Part shown: positions 7,580 to 15,630 of the stretch, one piece after another
Layout of the letters: each line of letters starts with the position of its first letter
Position numbering within the stretch: position 1 is the first letter of the stretch
IMG/VR virus record: IMGVR_UViG_3300022602_002802
Coordinates: 1 to 33,606 of that record
DNA length: 33,606 bases
Strand: one strand, 5' to 3'
Source of the DNA: a virus
The notes under the pieces: generated by a model
Seen by the model: the letters and a program-made list of their open reading frames with translations, nothing else
The model's database searches: none
What the model was told of the DNA's origin: nothing
Program-made: the position numbers and the translations under genes

Positions 7580-8970
7580 TGTTTGAAAAAATAATTTCAA
7601 TTTTTAGAAAGAACGAAGAAATGCTACAGCTTGTATTTGAAACAAAACAAGACGATTTATTATTAAATTTTATCGAATGCTCTGATGTAAATGAATCCAC
7701 CATCCGTCGATTTACTGTCAGCCCAGCTTGTAGTAGTATTGCACGTATTTTTACAGTTTATAATCCTTATGATGTAAAAATATTTTTTTCTCCTCCTGAC
7801 ACTGGCAAGTATATCATTCCCGTAGGTGTTGCACATTCTCCCGAAGAATGGTGTGGTCCCGATTTTGCTAATAACGGGTTTGATAAGAGATATCCTGATA
7901 GGAAAAATTTATTTGAACATATACCTAAAAAATATTTAGATGATCTCAAACAAGGCAGAGCATTTTTATTAATTGACCAAACTCACGAAGGTTATCAAAC
8001 ATCTTGGTTGTGGGATTGGTTTCATAACAGTTGTGCTACTTATAATATCAATCCAAAGAATATAATCTATGTTACTGGTAATCTAAATTGTGCTGATCAG
8101 TACGAAGAATATTGTACAAAAAATTCTATAAATGATAGGTTATTTGCTTTACCTTTGGCACATTTCGAACACACTATCTACGAGATTGCAACTAATTATA
8201 ACAAGAGGTCAGGATCCATACCCGGAAGGAACGGCCCCCAACGTCTTCCAGATTTCAAGACTCATAAAGTTTACAAGAACAAACCTGCGCTTAAGACGTT
8301 TAATATTCTTCAAAAACGTCCAAGAGGTCATAGAATCTGGATTTTTCAAAAATTGGTAGAACATGGTTTACTTGATTCATGCGAAGCTAGCATGAATTAT
8401 TTTGATATAAAAGATACCTACTTTGAAGGCAAAGCTATGTCATTAGAAGACTACCAAAAGATTGTATCCCTACTACCTTTACAACCTTGTGAAAATCCCG
8501 TAGATTATAATGAACAAAATTTTATGTCGGGCGATGGCGGGATATATGTTTTATTAATAAATCATTTGACAATGTTAAGAACATATTGCACCGTAGTTAG
8601 TGAAGCTTCGTTTGGGGAATCTGAATTAAGTTGTTTCTTAAGCGAAAAGACATTCAAACCTATAGCCTGCCAGCACCCATTCATAATTGCAGGAAGTAAA
8701 AATTCTCTGAAACATTTACATGCTATGGGTTACAAAACATTTGAAGGTGCTATTGATGAATCATACGATTCACTTGACACGTGGCAGAGATTAGATGCTA
8801 TAATTAAAACTATGCTTAAGATTGAAAATTTAAGTCATTCCGAAAGAGACGTATGGTATAATAGCACTGCGGCCATAGTCGATCATAACTATAAAAATCT
8901 TATGGAGCGAGGAGAAACTTACCCTATAAGATTAATAAAGACTCTAATGGAAAGGATCAGTAATGTTTGA
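7579..8970 (+). CDS. Glycosyltransferase-like protein, paralog 2
   Basis: A 463-residue protein sharing its C-terminal domain with the gene at 5406: SEKTFKPIACQHPFII (355-370), GYKTF, A-x-DESYD (391-397) and a helical end. Just before it is a motif seen in phage glycosyltransferase-like proteins, FNILQKRPRGHR (241-252) followed by a helix ending GLLD, which fits a phosphate- or nucleotide-binding loop of a GT-B-like fold. The N-terminal 230 residues contain alternating strands and helices (IIPVGVAHSPEEW, AFLLIDQTHEGY, NIIYVTGNLN). No secretion signal is visible. The donor may come from the epimerase directly upstream, with which it overlaps by one base. It overlaps the following SGNH gene by 8 bases. 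Function is inferred from motif and context; the linkage and acceptor are unknown. Confidence 0.7.
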   Translation: MFEKIISIFRKNEEMLQLVFETKQDDLLLNFIECSDVNESTIRRFTVSPACSSIARIFTVYNPYDVKIFFSPPDTGKYIIPVGVAHSPEEWCGPDFANNGFDKRYPDRKNLFEHIPKKYLDDLKQGRAFLLIDQTHEGYQTSWLWDWFHNSCATYNINPKNIIYVTGNLNCADQYEEYCTKNSINDRLFALPLAHFEHTIYEIATNYNKRSGSIPGRNGPQRLPDFKTHKVYKNKPALKTFNILQKRPRGHRIWIFQKLVEHGLLDSCEASMNYFDIKDTYFEGKAMSLEDYQKIVSLLPLQPCENPVDYNEQNFMSGDGGIYVLLINHLTMLRTYCTVVSEASFGESELSCFLSEKTFKPIACQHPFIIAGSKNSLKHLHAMGYKTFEGAIDESYDSLDTWQRLDAIIKTMLKIENLSHSERDVWYNSTAAIVDHNYKNLMERGETYPIRLIKTLMERISNV

Positions 8971-9979
8971 TAGACATGTTAAGGAAATCAATAAAGATTT
9001 AGAAAAAACAGGCAAAGCTATAATTGCGCTCGGATGTTCATTTGTCATGGGCCAAGGTGCAGTAAATGATGAATTATATGTAGACTATAAATGGACTTCT
9101 AAAGGTCTAGGGTATCCTTTACAGATACAGATAGAAGATAATGAAAAGAAAAAATTCCTCCAAAAATATCCTATTGTAGAGCCGGGACCGGACGATGGTT
9201 TAGATTTCAAATTTATGGAATATGAAAATGCGTTCGTTAATGTTCTATGCAAAAAGTATCTACAAGGAGAATACACACCTATTAATCTAGGAGCTCGGGG
9301 ATGTGGAAACAGAGCAACAATTAAAGAATTATACTTTTATCCAGAGTTACGATGGGATTTAATTAAAGAAACTATTGTTATATATTGTCCTAGCGGTATG
9401 GAAAGATTCGACTTCATTAATGATCAATGGCCCGAACACTTTCATTGGAAAAGTATGTGGCCTGCTGTGAGTGAAGAAGATTGGTCTAACCCTCGAAATC
9501 TTCTCTGGCAAGGCTATGCCAAAACTCTTCACAGTGGTAAATTTGAAGTGTTAGAACAAATTGCTCATGTTCAAGAGCTTTTACTATGGTGTAAATTAAA
9601 CAATGCAAAGTTAATTATAACCCCAGGGTTTGACAGAAAATATACCAGAGAACATTTTGAAACAGAATTAAAAACTAATATAACAAGAGATATGATTGGG
9701 AATTTGGAAAAACAGTCAAATAATTTTTTTAATTTTACTAACGATAAAAAACTAGCCGACCTTTTTCCATGGGAGAACATGTTTAAGCCAGATGGACATA
9801 ACACTTTTGCGGACTTATCTATGAGCAAAGAAGAAACCCTGGTCGACCGATTGGATTATTTCTTTCAATTCCAAAATATAGGAAGTCCTAATTATTGGAT
9901 AACTCCTTGCTCTCATCCAGGTGCAAAAGCGCACGATCTGTTTGCAAGTTTATTATACAAACATATCAAAATCATATGA
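8963..9979 (+). CDS. SGNH-hydrolase-like protein, paralog 1
   Basis: A 338-residue protein with block signatures of SGNH/GDSL esterases or acyltransferases. GCSFVMGQG (24-32) is the nucleophile block, with Ser26 in place of the GDS serine. INLGARGCGN (around 111-120) carries the oxyanion Gly and Asn blocks. The C-terminal HPGAKAH (318-324) supplies the catalytic His, although the usual Asp three residues before it is not present as DxxH. Family members remove or transfer acyl groups on sugars or polysaccharides. A cytoplasmic enzyme acting on the product of the neighbouring sugar genes is plausible. There is no signal peptide. The gene overlaps the upstream gene by 8 bases and the next by ATGA. 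Its neighbour at 9976 is a second member of the same fold. Confidence 0.75.
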   Translation: MFDRHVKEINKDLEKTGKAIIALGCSFVMGQGAVNDELYVDYKWTSKGLGYPLQIQIEDNEKKKFLQKYPIVEPGPDDGLDFKFMEYENAFVNVLCKKYLQGEYTPINLGARGCGNRATIKELYFYPELRWDLIKETIVIYCPSGMERFDFINDQWPEHFHWKSMWPAVSEEDWSNPRNLLWQGYAKTLHSGKFEVLEQIAHVQELLLWCKLNNAKLIITPGFDRKYTREHFETELKTNITRDMIGNLEKQSNNFFNFTNDKKLADLFPWENMFKPDGHNTFADLSMSKEETLVDRLDYFFQFQNIGSPNYWITPCSHPGAKAHDLFASLLYKHIKII

Positions 9980-10881
9980 TTAAGTATAACCATCCTGATT
10001 GGAATAAAGTAGATTGTCCTCTTAATTTAGGAATTAACAATAAATTTTCTTACCCGAATGCTTATAAATTTCCAGGGTATGTAGACAATAGTGACCATCC
10101 ATTTACCTTCTGCAATAGTCTAACGCATGAAGATCCTTTTAATCCCCATACATTAACCAATAAATGGTCCGGAACGGACAGCCGAGAGAATTTTGAACGT
10201 AACAGGCAAGCACTAGGATCTTCTTGGAGATACTACAATAAAGAAATCACTTATGATGTAAATTCCAGTGGGTTTCGAACTAAGGAATGGAAAGATATCA
10301 ATTGGAAGGATTCCATCGTAGTAATTGGTTGTAGTTGTACATATGGTGTGGGACTAGCAGAAGATGAAACTTTGTGTAGTATATTACAGGAGAAAACTTC
10401 TCTACCAGTGGTAAATCTAGGATATCCTGGAGGATCCAATACACTTATTGCCAATATGTGTGCCTCAATGATTAATAAGTTTACTGCCCCCAGAGCTGTA
10501 ATTATAATATGGTCGTCCGCTGATAGATTTAGATATTATTTTGACAATTATTATTTAGATGTCGGTCCTTGGCATTCCGTTGAGAATAGCAAGTCAGATA
10601 AAATAGAAAACAGTATAAATTTTACTAAGCTATGGCAATACAGATATCTAGACAAAACCAATGAACTATGTGAGAACTATTACATTGCTCAAACGGTTCA
10701 GGCTATGTTAAAGGATCGCACACAGTTAATAACTGCAAGTTTTTTTGATTACGTGGCCTATGCAACACGTTCAGATTTTTATTTCAAATATACAGCAGAT
10801 GACAAGGCTAGAGATCTTATGCATCCAGGACCCAATGTTCAAAAAGACGCTGTTGAGTCTATTCTCAAACTATTAAAATGA
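9976..10881 (+). CDS. SGNH-hydrolase-like protein, paralog 2
   Basis: A 301-residue protein taken from the ATG at 9976, which overlaps the previous stop as ATGA. The frame stays open further upstream (to 9895), but that part only re-reads the previous gene. SGNH blocks are visible: VVIGCSCTYGVG with the nucleophile block GCSCTYG, VVNLGYPGGSN with the Gly/Asn blocks, VIIIWSSADR as the core strand, and DLMHPGPN near the end, where Asp and His are spaced DxxH as in a true catalytic pair. It therefore has a more complete set of catalytic residues than its neighbour at 8963. It is probably a carbohydrate O-acyl esterase or transferase acting on the cluster product. Codon use is AT-rich with AGA arginines, like the rest of the block. 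Confidence 0.8.
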   Translation: MIKYNHPDWNKVDCPLNLGINNKFSYPNAYKFPGYVDNSDHPFTFCNSLTHEDPFNPHTLTNKWSGTDSRENFERNRQALGSSWRYYNKEITYDVNSSGFRTKEWKDINWKDSIVVIGCSCTYGVGLAEDETLCSILQEKTSLPVVNLGYPGGSNTLIANMCASMINKFTAPRAVIIIWSSADRFRYYFDNYYLDVGPWHSVENSKSDKIENSINFTKLWQYRYLDKTNELCENYYIAQTVQAMLKDRTQLITASFFDYVAYATRSDFYFKYTADDKARDLMHPGPNVQKDAVESILKLLK

Positions 10882-12353
10882 GCACTTATAACACTAACTC
10901 TGACACAGCAGAAAGACAATTAAAGAATATAAGTCCTACTATGTGTTATGCCAAATGGGCTCAAGTGTCCATGCACCTAACTACAGGTATGACACATAGC
11001 TGTTATCATCCTCCTTTGCATAAAATCGATATAAGCGAAATCAAATTTAATCCATCTGCATTACATAATACAGCAGAAAAGAAAGCAGAACGTAAACTTA
11101 TGCTGGAAGGTAAAAGGCCTGAAGGATGTAGTTATTGTTGGAAGATTGAGGATTTAGGAAATCGCAGTGATAGGATATATCGTAGCGGAGAATACTGGGC
11201 GCAAAATGCTCGCAAGGATATTATCGAAACTTTAGATGCAGGCGATATTGTTCCTAGATATGTAGAAGTTAATTTCAATCAAGCATGTAATTTCAAATGT
11301 AGTTATTGTAGTCCTCATCTTAGCACAGAATGGGAGTCTGAAATAAAAAAATTTGGTCCGTACCAAGTATTGAATCAAGACGGATCTAAAGCAGAACATA
11401 ACAACACCAAATATCTAACGATGCCTATTAAAGGTAAACAAAATGAAAATCCTTATGTTGAAGCTTTTTGGAAGTGGTGGCCGGATCTTTATAAAAAATT
11501 AGAAGTATTTAGGATCACAGGCGGTGAACCCCTCATGGATATCAATACATTCAAAGTTTTAGATTATATCTATGAAAATCCTAACAATTGGTTAGAGCTT
11601 AGTATTACTAGTAATCTTTGTCCCCCTAAGCCTGAACTGATGACTAAATTTATTGATAAGTTAAAACTTTTAGAGAAGATACAGATATGGAGGGACGAGG
11701 AGAGATTTAATCCTGGATCCGGAAATCATTGGTATGTTAATATGGCAGTTAAGAATGTTGCTATTTTTATAAGTCTAGATAGCGTAGGACAACAAGCAGA
11801 ATATATACGTAATGGTTTAGTGTTCGATACTCTAACTAAAAATGTAGATCTGTTACTATCAGAAACTGATAATACTACATTAACATTTATCAACACATTT
11901 AATGCATTGAGTGTTCCTAAGTTCAAGGAATATTTGCAGTTTATATTAGATCTAAGGACCAAGTATAGTCGAAGTAATCAAGGTGTTAAATATATTCCCA
12001 TACACGATCCTTACAATTCGCATCCAGATTATGAGATAAATCCGAGACAGCGAATTTGGTTTGATGTTCCTTTACTTAGATATCCTGATTGGCAGTCTAT
12101 AAGTGTACTTCCTAAAACTTTTAGTTCATATATACAAGATGCTTTAGGCTTCATGTTGGCTTACCAAAATACAGATAACTTCGATGGATTTTATGATTTT
12201 GAAATAGAAAAGGTTAGGCGCAATCTACAGTACCTACAAGATTCTGTTTGTTCAGATATAGATAAACAAAACCTAATAAGTTACTTTAAGCAACATGATG
12301 AAAGACGAAATACAGATTTTTTATCTGTGTTTCCAGAATTTAAGGATTTATAA
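10878..12353 (+). CDS. Radical SAM protein with an N-terminal twitch-like Cys region (paralog 2)
   Basis: A 491-residue paralog of the protein at 3231. The radical SAM cluster motif is ACNFKCSYC (Cys137, Cys141, Cys144), and FRITGGEPLM (211-220) is the GGEP motif. The N-terminal auxiliary cysteines fall at exactly the same numbers as in the other copy (Cys23, Cys42, Cys84, Cys87), with shared text such as TTGMTHSCYHP and GCSYCW. It is about 30 residues longer, mainly through insertions after the CxxxCxxC motif (around 165-190) and around residues 275-290 and 365-385. Those regions probably shape a different substrate pocket. It overlaps the previous gene by ATGA and ends one base before the next ATG. 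The two paralogs bracket the sugar genes, suggesting two successive radical steps on related substrates. Confidence 0.92.
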   Translation: MSTYNTNSDTAERQLKNISPTMCYAKWAQVSMHLTTGMTHSCYHPPLHKIDISEIKFNPSALHNTAEKKAERKLMLEGKRPEGCSYCWKIEDLGNRSDRIYRSGEYWAQNARKDIIETLDAGDIVPRYVEVNFNQACNFKCSYCSPHLSTEWESEIKKFGPYQVLNQDGSKAEHNNTKYLTMPIKGKQNENPYVEAFWKWWPDLYKKLEVFRITGGEPLMDINTFKVLDYIYENPNNWLELSITSNLCPPKPELMTKFIDKLKLLEKIQIWRDEERFNPGSGNHWYVNMAVKNVAIFISLDSVGQQAEYIRNGLVFDTLTKNVDLLLSETDNTTLTFINTFNALSVPKFKEYLQFILDLRTKYSRSNQGVKYIPIHDPYNSHPDYEINPRQRIWFDVPLLRYPDWQSISVLPKTFSSYIQDALGFMLAYQNTDNFDGFYDFEIEKVRRNLQYLQDSVCSDIDKQNLISYFKQHDERRNTDFLSVFPEFKDL

Positions 12354-12354
12354 A

Positions 12355-13107
12355 ATGAAAATAGTCTTGGTCTCCGGAGGATTTGATCCGTTGCATAGCG
12401 GACATATTGAATATTTCAAATCCGCTAAAAAACTAGGAGATTGTCTGATTGTTGGTCTTAATAGTGATGCTTGGCTGGAACGTAAAAAAGGTCGAGCATT
12501 TATGCCAATATGGGAACGTGATACTATCGTTAGAAACTTAAAAATGGTAAACCAAACAGTAGCAGTTGCAGATGACCCTGATGGTAGTTGTTCTACATTT
12601 ATTAAAGAAACATTAGAACTCTTTCCCGATCACGAAATAATTTTTGCCAACGGCGGAGATAGGAATACTGTCAATACTCCTGAAATGAAAATACAAGACC
12701 CGCGATTAAGTTTTGCATTTGGCGTAGGCGGCGAAGATAAGGCTAATAGTTCTAGCTGGATTCTTAGTAATTGGGTAGGCGAGCATGTCAAGAGAAATTG
12801 GGGAGAATGGCGAGTATTGTCGCAAATAAACAACACCGTAAAAACCAAAGAACTAATAGTCCAACCAGGACAAAAATTGAGCATGCAACGACACAAACAC
12901 CGCACAGAATTCTGGTTCATAGCCCAGGGAAAAGCTCGTGTACACTGGGATATGGGCTACACTGATATCAAACCCTTAGGCACTATTAAAATCCACGCAA
13001 ACGAGTGGCATCAACTTGAGAATATAGGAAGCAATATATTGCATGTTGTAGAAATACAACACGGAGAATCCTGCCAAGAATCGGATATTGAACGAGTTGA
13101 CAACTGA
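12355..13107 (+). CDS. Nucleotidyltransferase-cupin fusion (sugar activation/isomerisation)
   Basis: A 250-residue two-domain protein. Residues 1-140 form a cytidylyltransferase-like domain: VSGGFDPLHSGH at 6-17 contains the nucleotide-binding HxGH motif, as in RfaE/HldE-type and glycerol-3-phosphate cytidylyltransferases. Residues 150-240 form a cupin like the C-terminal domain of type II mannose-6-phosphate isomerase/GDP-mannose pyrophosphorylase: PGQKLSMQRHKHRTEFW (171-187) with metal ligands His180, His182 and Glu185, and WHQLEN with His219. The ATG at 12355 lies one base after the previous stop and starts exactly at the first strand; the frame is open further upstream without giving extra domain. 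It probably activates a sugar- or polyol-phosphate for the glycosyltransferases. This pairing differs from the usual GMP-PMI enzyme, whose N-terminal half is a different nucleotidyltransferase. It is the last gene of the coupled cluster. Confidence 0.85.
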   Translation: MKIVLVSGGFDPLHSGHIEYFKSAKKLGDCLIVGLNSDAWLERKKGRAFMPIWERDTIVRNLKMVNQTVAVADDPDGSCSTFIKETLELFPDHEIIFANGGDRNTVNTPEMKIQDPRLSFAFGVGGEDKANSSSWILSNWVGEHVKRNWGEWRVLSQINNTVKTKELIVQPGQKLSMQRHKHRTEFWFIAQGKARVHWDMGYTDIKPLGTIKIHANEWHQLENIGSNILHVVEIQHGESCQESDIERVDN

Positions 13108-13125
13108 GTGGTCCGGCAGTATAAT
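13097..13125 (+). promoter_or_regulatory. Sigma70-type promoter upstream of the gene at 13157
   Basis: A perfect TTGACA (13097-13102), a 17-bp spacer and a perfect TATAAT (13120-13125). The -35 box lies within the end of the cupin gene. Transcription would begin near 13132, giving a short leader of about 25 bases that carries CAGGAG (13145-13150). It restarts transcription right after the biosynthetic cluster. Confidence 0.85.
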
Positions 13126-13156
13126 ATACACATGTTAAACAAAACAGGAGCAGAAA

Positions 13157-14317
13157 TTGGCTAAAACAGCTACAGCAACTCGTTCGCGAGTACCAAAAGA
13201 TCACAGCCCAGTTTGGGATGGACATGAGTCTTGGACAGAAGCTGAGTTCCTAAAACGTTTCCATATGGCCACAGAATACTACCGTTTGGAGTTTTCGGGC
13301 AAGGATTTGAAACCAGCAGTAGTCAAATGGATGACTGATACAGGTTGTACTAAAACTGATATTGCGGCATTTAAGAAAACTAAAGACGGTCGTTGTAACG
13401 TAACAATGGGTGCTATTGCATCCTGTTTGCTACGCGGTATGCCTTCTATTCGTGCAGACTTTAACAAAGGTCGTGACACAGCCGCTTGGTTGCGAGCTGA
13501 GATTATTTCTGTGATAGAAGCAGGCAAGCATGATATCGACGAAGTTGAAGCTAAGGAGACTAAACCCTTAGTAGTACAACCCAGTATCCAGGATCGCATG
13601 AAAGAAACTGCTGGAAAAATGGTGGAAGAAATCGAAGATGCTATCGAAGGTTTTCAAAAGGACCCTGAAAACTTTGATCCAAAAGCATTCAAAATGCTAA
13701 ACTTGCTCAAGGGCAAAGAAGTCAAAGCCGCCCACGCTAGGGTTATTAAAGGGTTCTACAGCAGGGATTTAGACGAGCTCTTAGAGTTAGCTAGCGGCAA
13801 CGCAGATGAACAGCTACGCGAGGGCTATAGCCACCGTAGCAAGAAGCAGATTCGTAATTTGATTACATTCTATCAAGAAATTATGAGCGCCTGTGACATG
13901 TTGGCACAAGAAGCCAAAGTAAATCGCAAGCCAAAAGCTCGCAAGAGTGTTCCAAAAGATAAAATTGTTGCTAAATTGAAGTATAAAAAATCAGACGAGC
14001 CACTAAAGTTAGTTTCGATTAATCCTACTGATATTATTGGCAGTAAGGAACTTTGGGTTTACAACACCAAAACTCGTAAATTGGGCAAATATGTTGCCGC
14101 AGAATTTAGCGATTTAGGAGTTAAAGGTACTACAATTACCGGCTTCAACGAGCATCAGAGTATTTGTAAAACACTTCGCAAGCCCGATGAAAAGCTCAAA
14201 GAGTTCAAATCCGCTGGCAAAGTACAACTACGCAAGTTCTTAGACGGTATCAATGCAACGGATACTAAAATGAACGGACGTATCAACGAAGAAATTGTAC
14301 TGTTAAAAGTACAATAA
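13157..14317 (+). CDS. Phage protein of unknown function, TTG start
   Basis: A 386-residue protein that I do not recognise. The start is a TTG at 13157, chosen because CAGGAG (13145-13150) lies six bases upstream; the nearest upstream ATG (13132) is in another frame and soon hits a stop. The protein is rich in Lys and helices. Residues 1-110 form a compact globular region with helix-turn-helix-like text (GCTKTDIAAFKK). Residues about 140-180 are a Glu/Lys-rich likely coiled coil, followed by further helices and a basic linker near 255-280. The C-terminal 110 residues look like a beta-rich domain (ELWVYNTKTRKLG, VKGTTITGF, KTLRKP). This could be a virion-associated or DNA-associated protein. 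Arg codons are almost all CGT/CGC, in contrast to the block just upstream. Confidence 0.85.
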   Translation: MAKTATATRSRVPKDHSPVWDGHESWTEAEFLKRFHMATEYYRLEFSGKDLKPAVVKWMTDTGCTKTDIAAFKKTKDGRCNVTMGAIASCLLRGMPSIRADFNKGRDTAAWLRAEIISVIEAGKHDIDEVEAKETKPLVVQPSIQDRMKETAGKMVEEIEDAIEGFQKDPENFDPKAFKMLNLLKGKEVKAAHARVIKGFYSRDLDELLELASGNADEQLREGYSHRSKKQIRNLITFYQEIMSACDMLAQEAKVNRKPKARKSVPKDKIVAKLKYKKSDEPLKLVSINPTDIIGSKELWVYNTKTRKLGKYVAAEFSDLGVKGTTITGFNEHQSICKTLRKPDEKLKEFKSAGKVQLRKFLDGINATDTKMNGRINEEIVLLKVQ

Positions 14318-14328
14318 TCAAAGAAAGG

Positions 14329-14371
14329 ATAGTCCGGTCTTGTGATAAATATCATAAAGAGACCGGACTAT
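14329..14371 (+). promoter_or_regulatory. 12-bp hairpin enclosing a late promoter and masking the fibre start codon
   Basis: The arms ATAGTCCGGTCT (14329-14340) and AGACCGGACTAT (14360-14371) are perfect reverse complements with a 19-base loop. The right arm covers most of the ribosome site and the first two bases of the ATG at 14370. The loop holds the late-promoter octamer GATAAATA. Readthrough RNA would form the hairpin and hide the start, whereas RNA begun at the late promoter (near 14357) would lack the left arm. There is no T-run after it, so it is not an ordinary intrinsic terminator. Confidence 0.7.
14344..14351 (+). promoter_or_regulatory. T4-type late promoter motif GATAAATA
   Basis: The octamer differs by one base from the T4 late consensus TATAAATA. 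It ends 18 bases before the fibre ATG at 14370. AAAGAG (14356-14361) would serve as the ribosome site near the very 5' end of the transcript. Similar octamers lie 17 bases from the starts at 17626 (minus strand) and 18552. Confidence 0.65.
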
Positions 14372-15563
14372 GCCTACATTTAACAATCCACAAGATCCCA
14401 ATACACCTTTATTTGTCACCCGAAGTGGCAGACTACTGACCAACTATGATTTAGATCTAGCGGCAGGACACAGTTACAGTATTGATAATACTGCAATATT
14501 GAGCCTCAATACACTAGGTGTTACTGTTATCAACAGTAATCTACGCTCAGTCGGCACACTCAACAGTTTAGAAGTCGAAGGCGATTCTTTGTTAGCAGGC
14601 TTTGCGTTTTTTAATAGTTCTCTTGGGCGTGTTGGACTAGGAACCGATGAGCCTGTTGCTAGCATTGATATTATAGACAATAATGTACAAATCACTATTG
14701 GAAGTCCCGAAGTAAATCTTGCTACCATTGGAACACATAGTAATCATAACCTCGCAATTACAACAGATAATCAAGCACGTATTAGTATTGCCAACACAGG
14801 TGAAATTACAATACCTGGCAATTTAACTATACACGGAACTCTTACTGTAGATAGTGTAATCACAGATAGCAGAGTAGATCGTGGTCATAGCTTACAATTT
14901 ATTCCAAATTTAGATTCAACTGTATACGGTCTTGGCCTAGTGTGGTCAGCTACAGATAGACCTCGCGAGATGCTAATGATGAGTGGTCCTGACAGAATCT
15001 GGACTACCGAAAGTATAGATATAGACGAAGGTAAAGAATATTTTATAGACGGTCGTTCAGTACTATCGTCTACGACACTAGGAGTCCATATTACTCGATC
15101 TAGTTTAACTAGTGTAGGAATATTAGAGAATCTAATCGTAGCAGGTAATATTAAGACAAGCACTATCGAATTTAACGATAACTTGTCTATTAATAATAAT
15201 GGTGTTTATGGTTCTAATTCAATTCATCTGAGTTTAGATGCCGGTGGAATACTGTACAGCGATGCTAATCAAATTACTGTAGGTGATATAACTTTACAAT
15301 CTCGCCCTGTAAGAATTTTTGGTCAGTTAAGTGTAAATGTTAACAGTCCTGATCCTACTTTGGGATTGCAAGTAAATGGTGATGTAAACTTAAATGGTAA
15401 ACGTTTTACAAGTGGAACAACTACACCTACCAATGGCACGTTTGGCGTAGGGGATATCTGCTGGAACACTAATCCTCAACCAAACAGTTACGTCGGTTGG
15501 ATATGTTTAGTTCCTGGCAACCCTGGACAATGGGCGCCATTTGGACAAATTGCCGCTCAATAA
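14370..15563 (+). CDS. Tail-fibre-like virion structural protein with an internal duplication
   Basis: A 397-residue, beta-rich, Asn/Ser/Thr/Ile-rich protein with the look of a phage fibre or spike. A module with the pattern [YF]-x-ID...LS-x-x-TLGV...S-x-L-x-SVG-x-L-x-x-L-x-V occurs at about 36-71 and again at about 222-258, so part of the protein is duplicated. Between the copies are collar-like strands (ITIPGNLTIHGTLTVDSVI) typical of trimeric fibre shafts. The C terminus, with GVGDICWNTNP followed by YVGWICLVPGNPGQW, matches the ending of many phage fibre proteins, where a beta-strand tip closes the trimer. It is probably expressed late from the octamer at 14344 and regulated by the hairpin over its start. 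A sigma70-like promoter for the next gene begins immediately after its stop. Confidence 0.8.
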   Translation: MPTFNNPQDPNTPLFVTRSGRLLTNYDLDLAAGHSYSIDNTAILSLNTLGVTVINSNLRSVGTLNSLEVEGDSLLAGFAFFNSSLGRVGLGTDEPVASIDIIDNNVQITIGSPEVNLATIGTHSNHNLAITTDNQARISIANTGEITIPGNLTIHGTLTVDSVITDSRVDRGHSLQFIPNLDSTVYGLGLVWSATDRPREMLMMSGPDRIWTTESIDIDEGKEYFIDGRSVLSSTTLGVHITRSSLTSVGILENLIVAGNIKTSTIEFNDNLSINNNGVYGSNSIHLSLDAGGILYSDANQITVGDITLQSRPVRIFGQLSVNVNSPDPTLGLQVNGDVNLNGKRFTSGTTTPTNGTFGVGDICWNTNPQPNSYVGWICLVPGNPGQWAPFGQIAAQ

Positions 15564-15565
15564 AG

Positions 15566-15593
15566 TTGACCTTGTTGTGTAAAAGCGTATAAT
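15566..15593 (+). promoter_or_regulatory. Sigma70-type promoter upstream of queD
   Basis: TTGACC (15566-15571), a 16-bp spacer and TATAAT (15588-15593). It lies three bases after the fibre stop. A start near 15600 gives a leader of about 67 bases before the queD ATG. One base from the -35 consensus and a slightly short spacer make it a little weaker than the promoters at 651 and 13097. Confidence 0.75.
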
Positions 15594-15595
15594 TA

Positions 15596-15630
15596 CTATA
15601 TGCGGACTTAGGCATTCATCCCGCAATATA
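15596..15630 (+). other. Hairpin potential in the queD leader
   Basis: TGCGG (15601-15605) pairs with CCGCA (15621-15625), and the flanking TATA and ATATA could extend the stem with one bulged base. The loop is 15 bases. It falls at the expected 5' end of the queD transcript. It could stabilise the RNA or regulate it, but I cannot match it to a known riboswitch such as preQ1. Confidence 0.35.

Noticed and set aside
3231-12353. Radical SAM genes as QueE partners of QueD
   Set aside because: Both are 459-491 residues with an N-terminal four-Cys region; QueE is about half that size, and these lie among sugar genes.
14329-14371. Intrinsic terminator after the gene at 13157
   Set aside because: The stem is long and perfect, but the loop is 19 bases, no T-run follows, and the right arm runs into a start codon.
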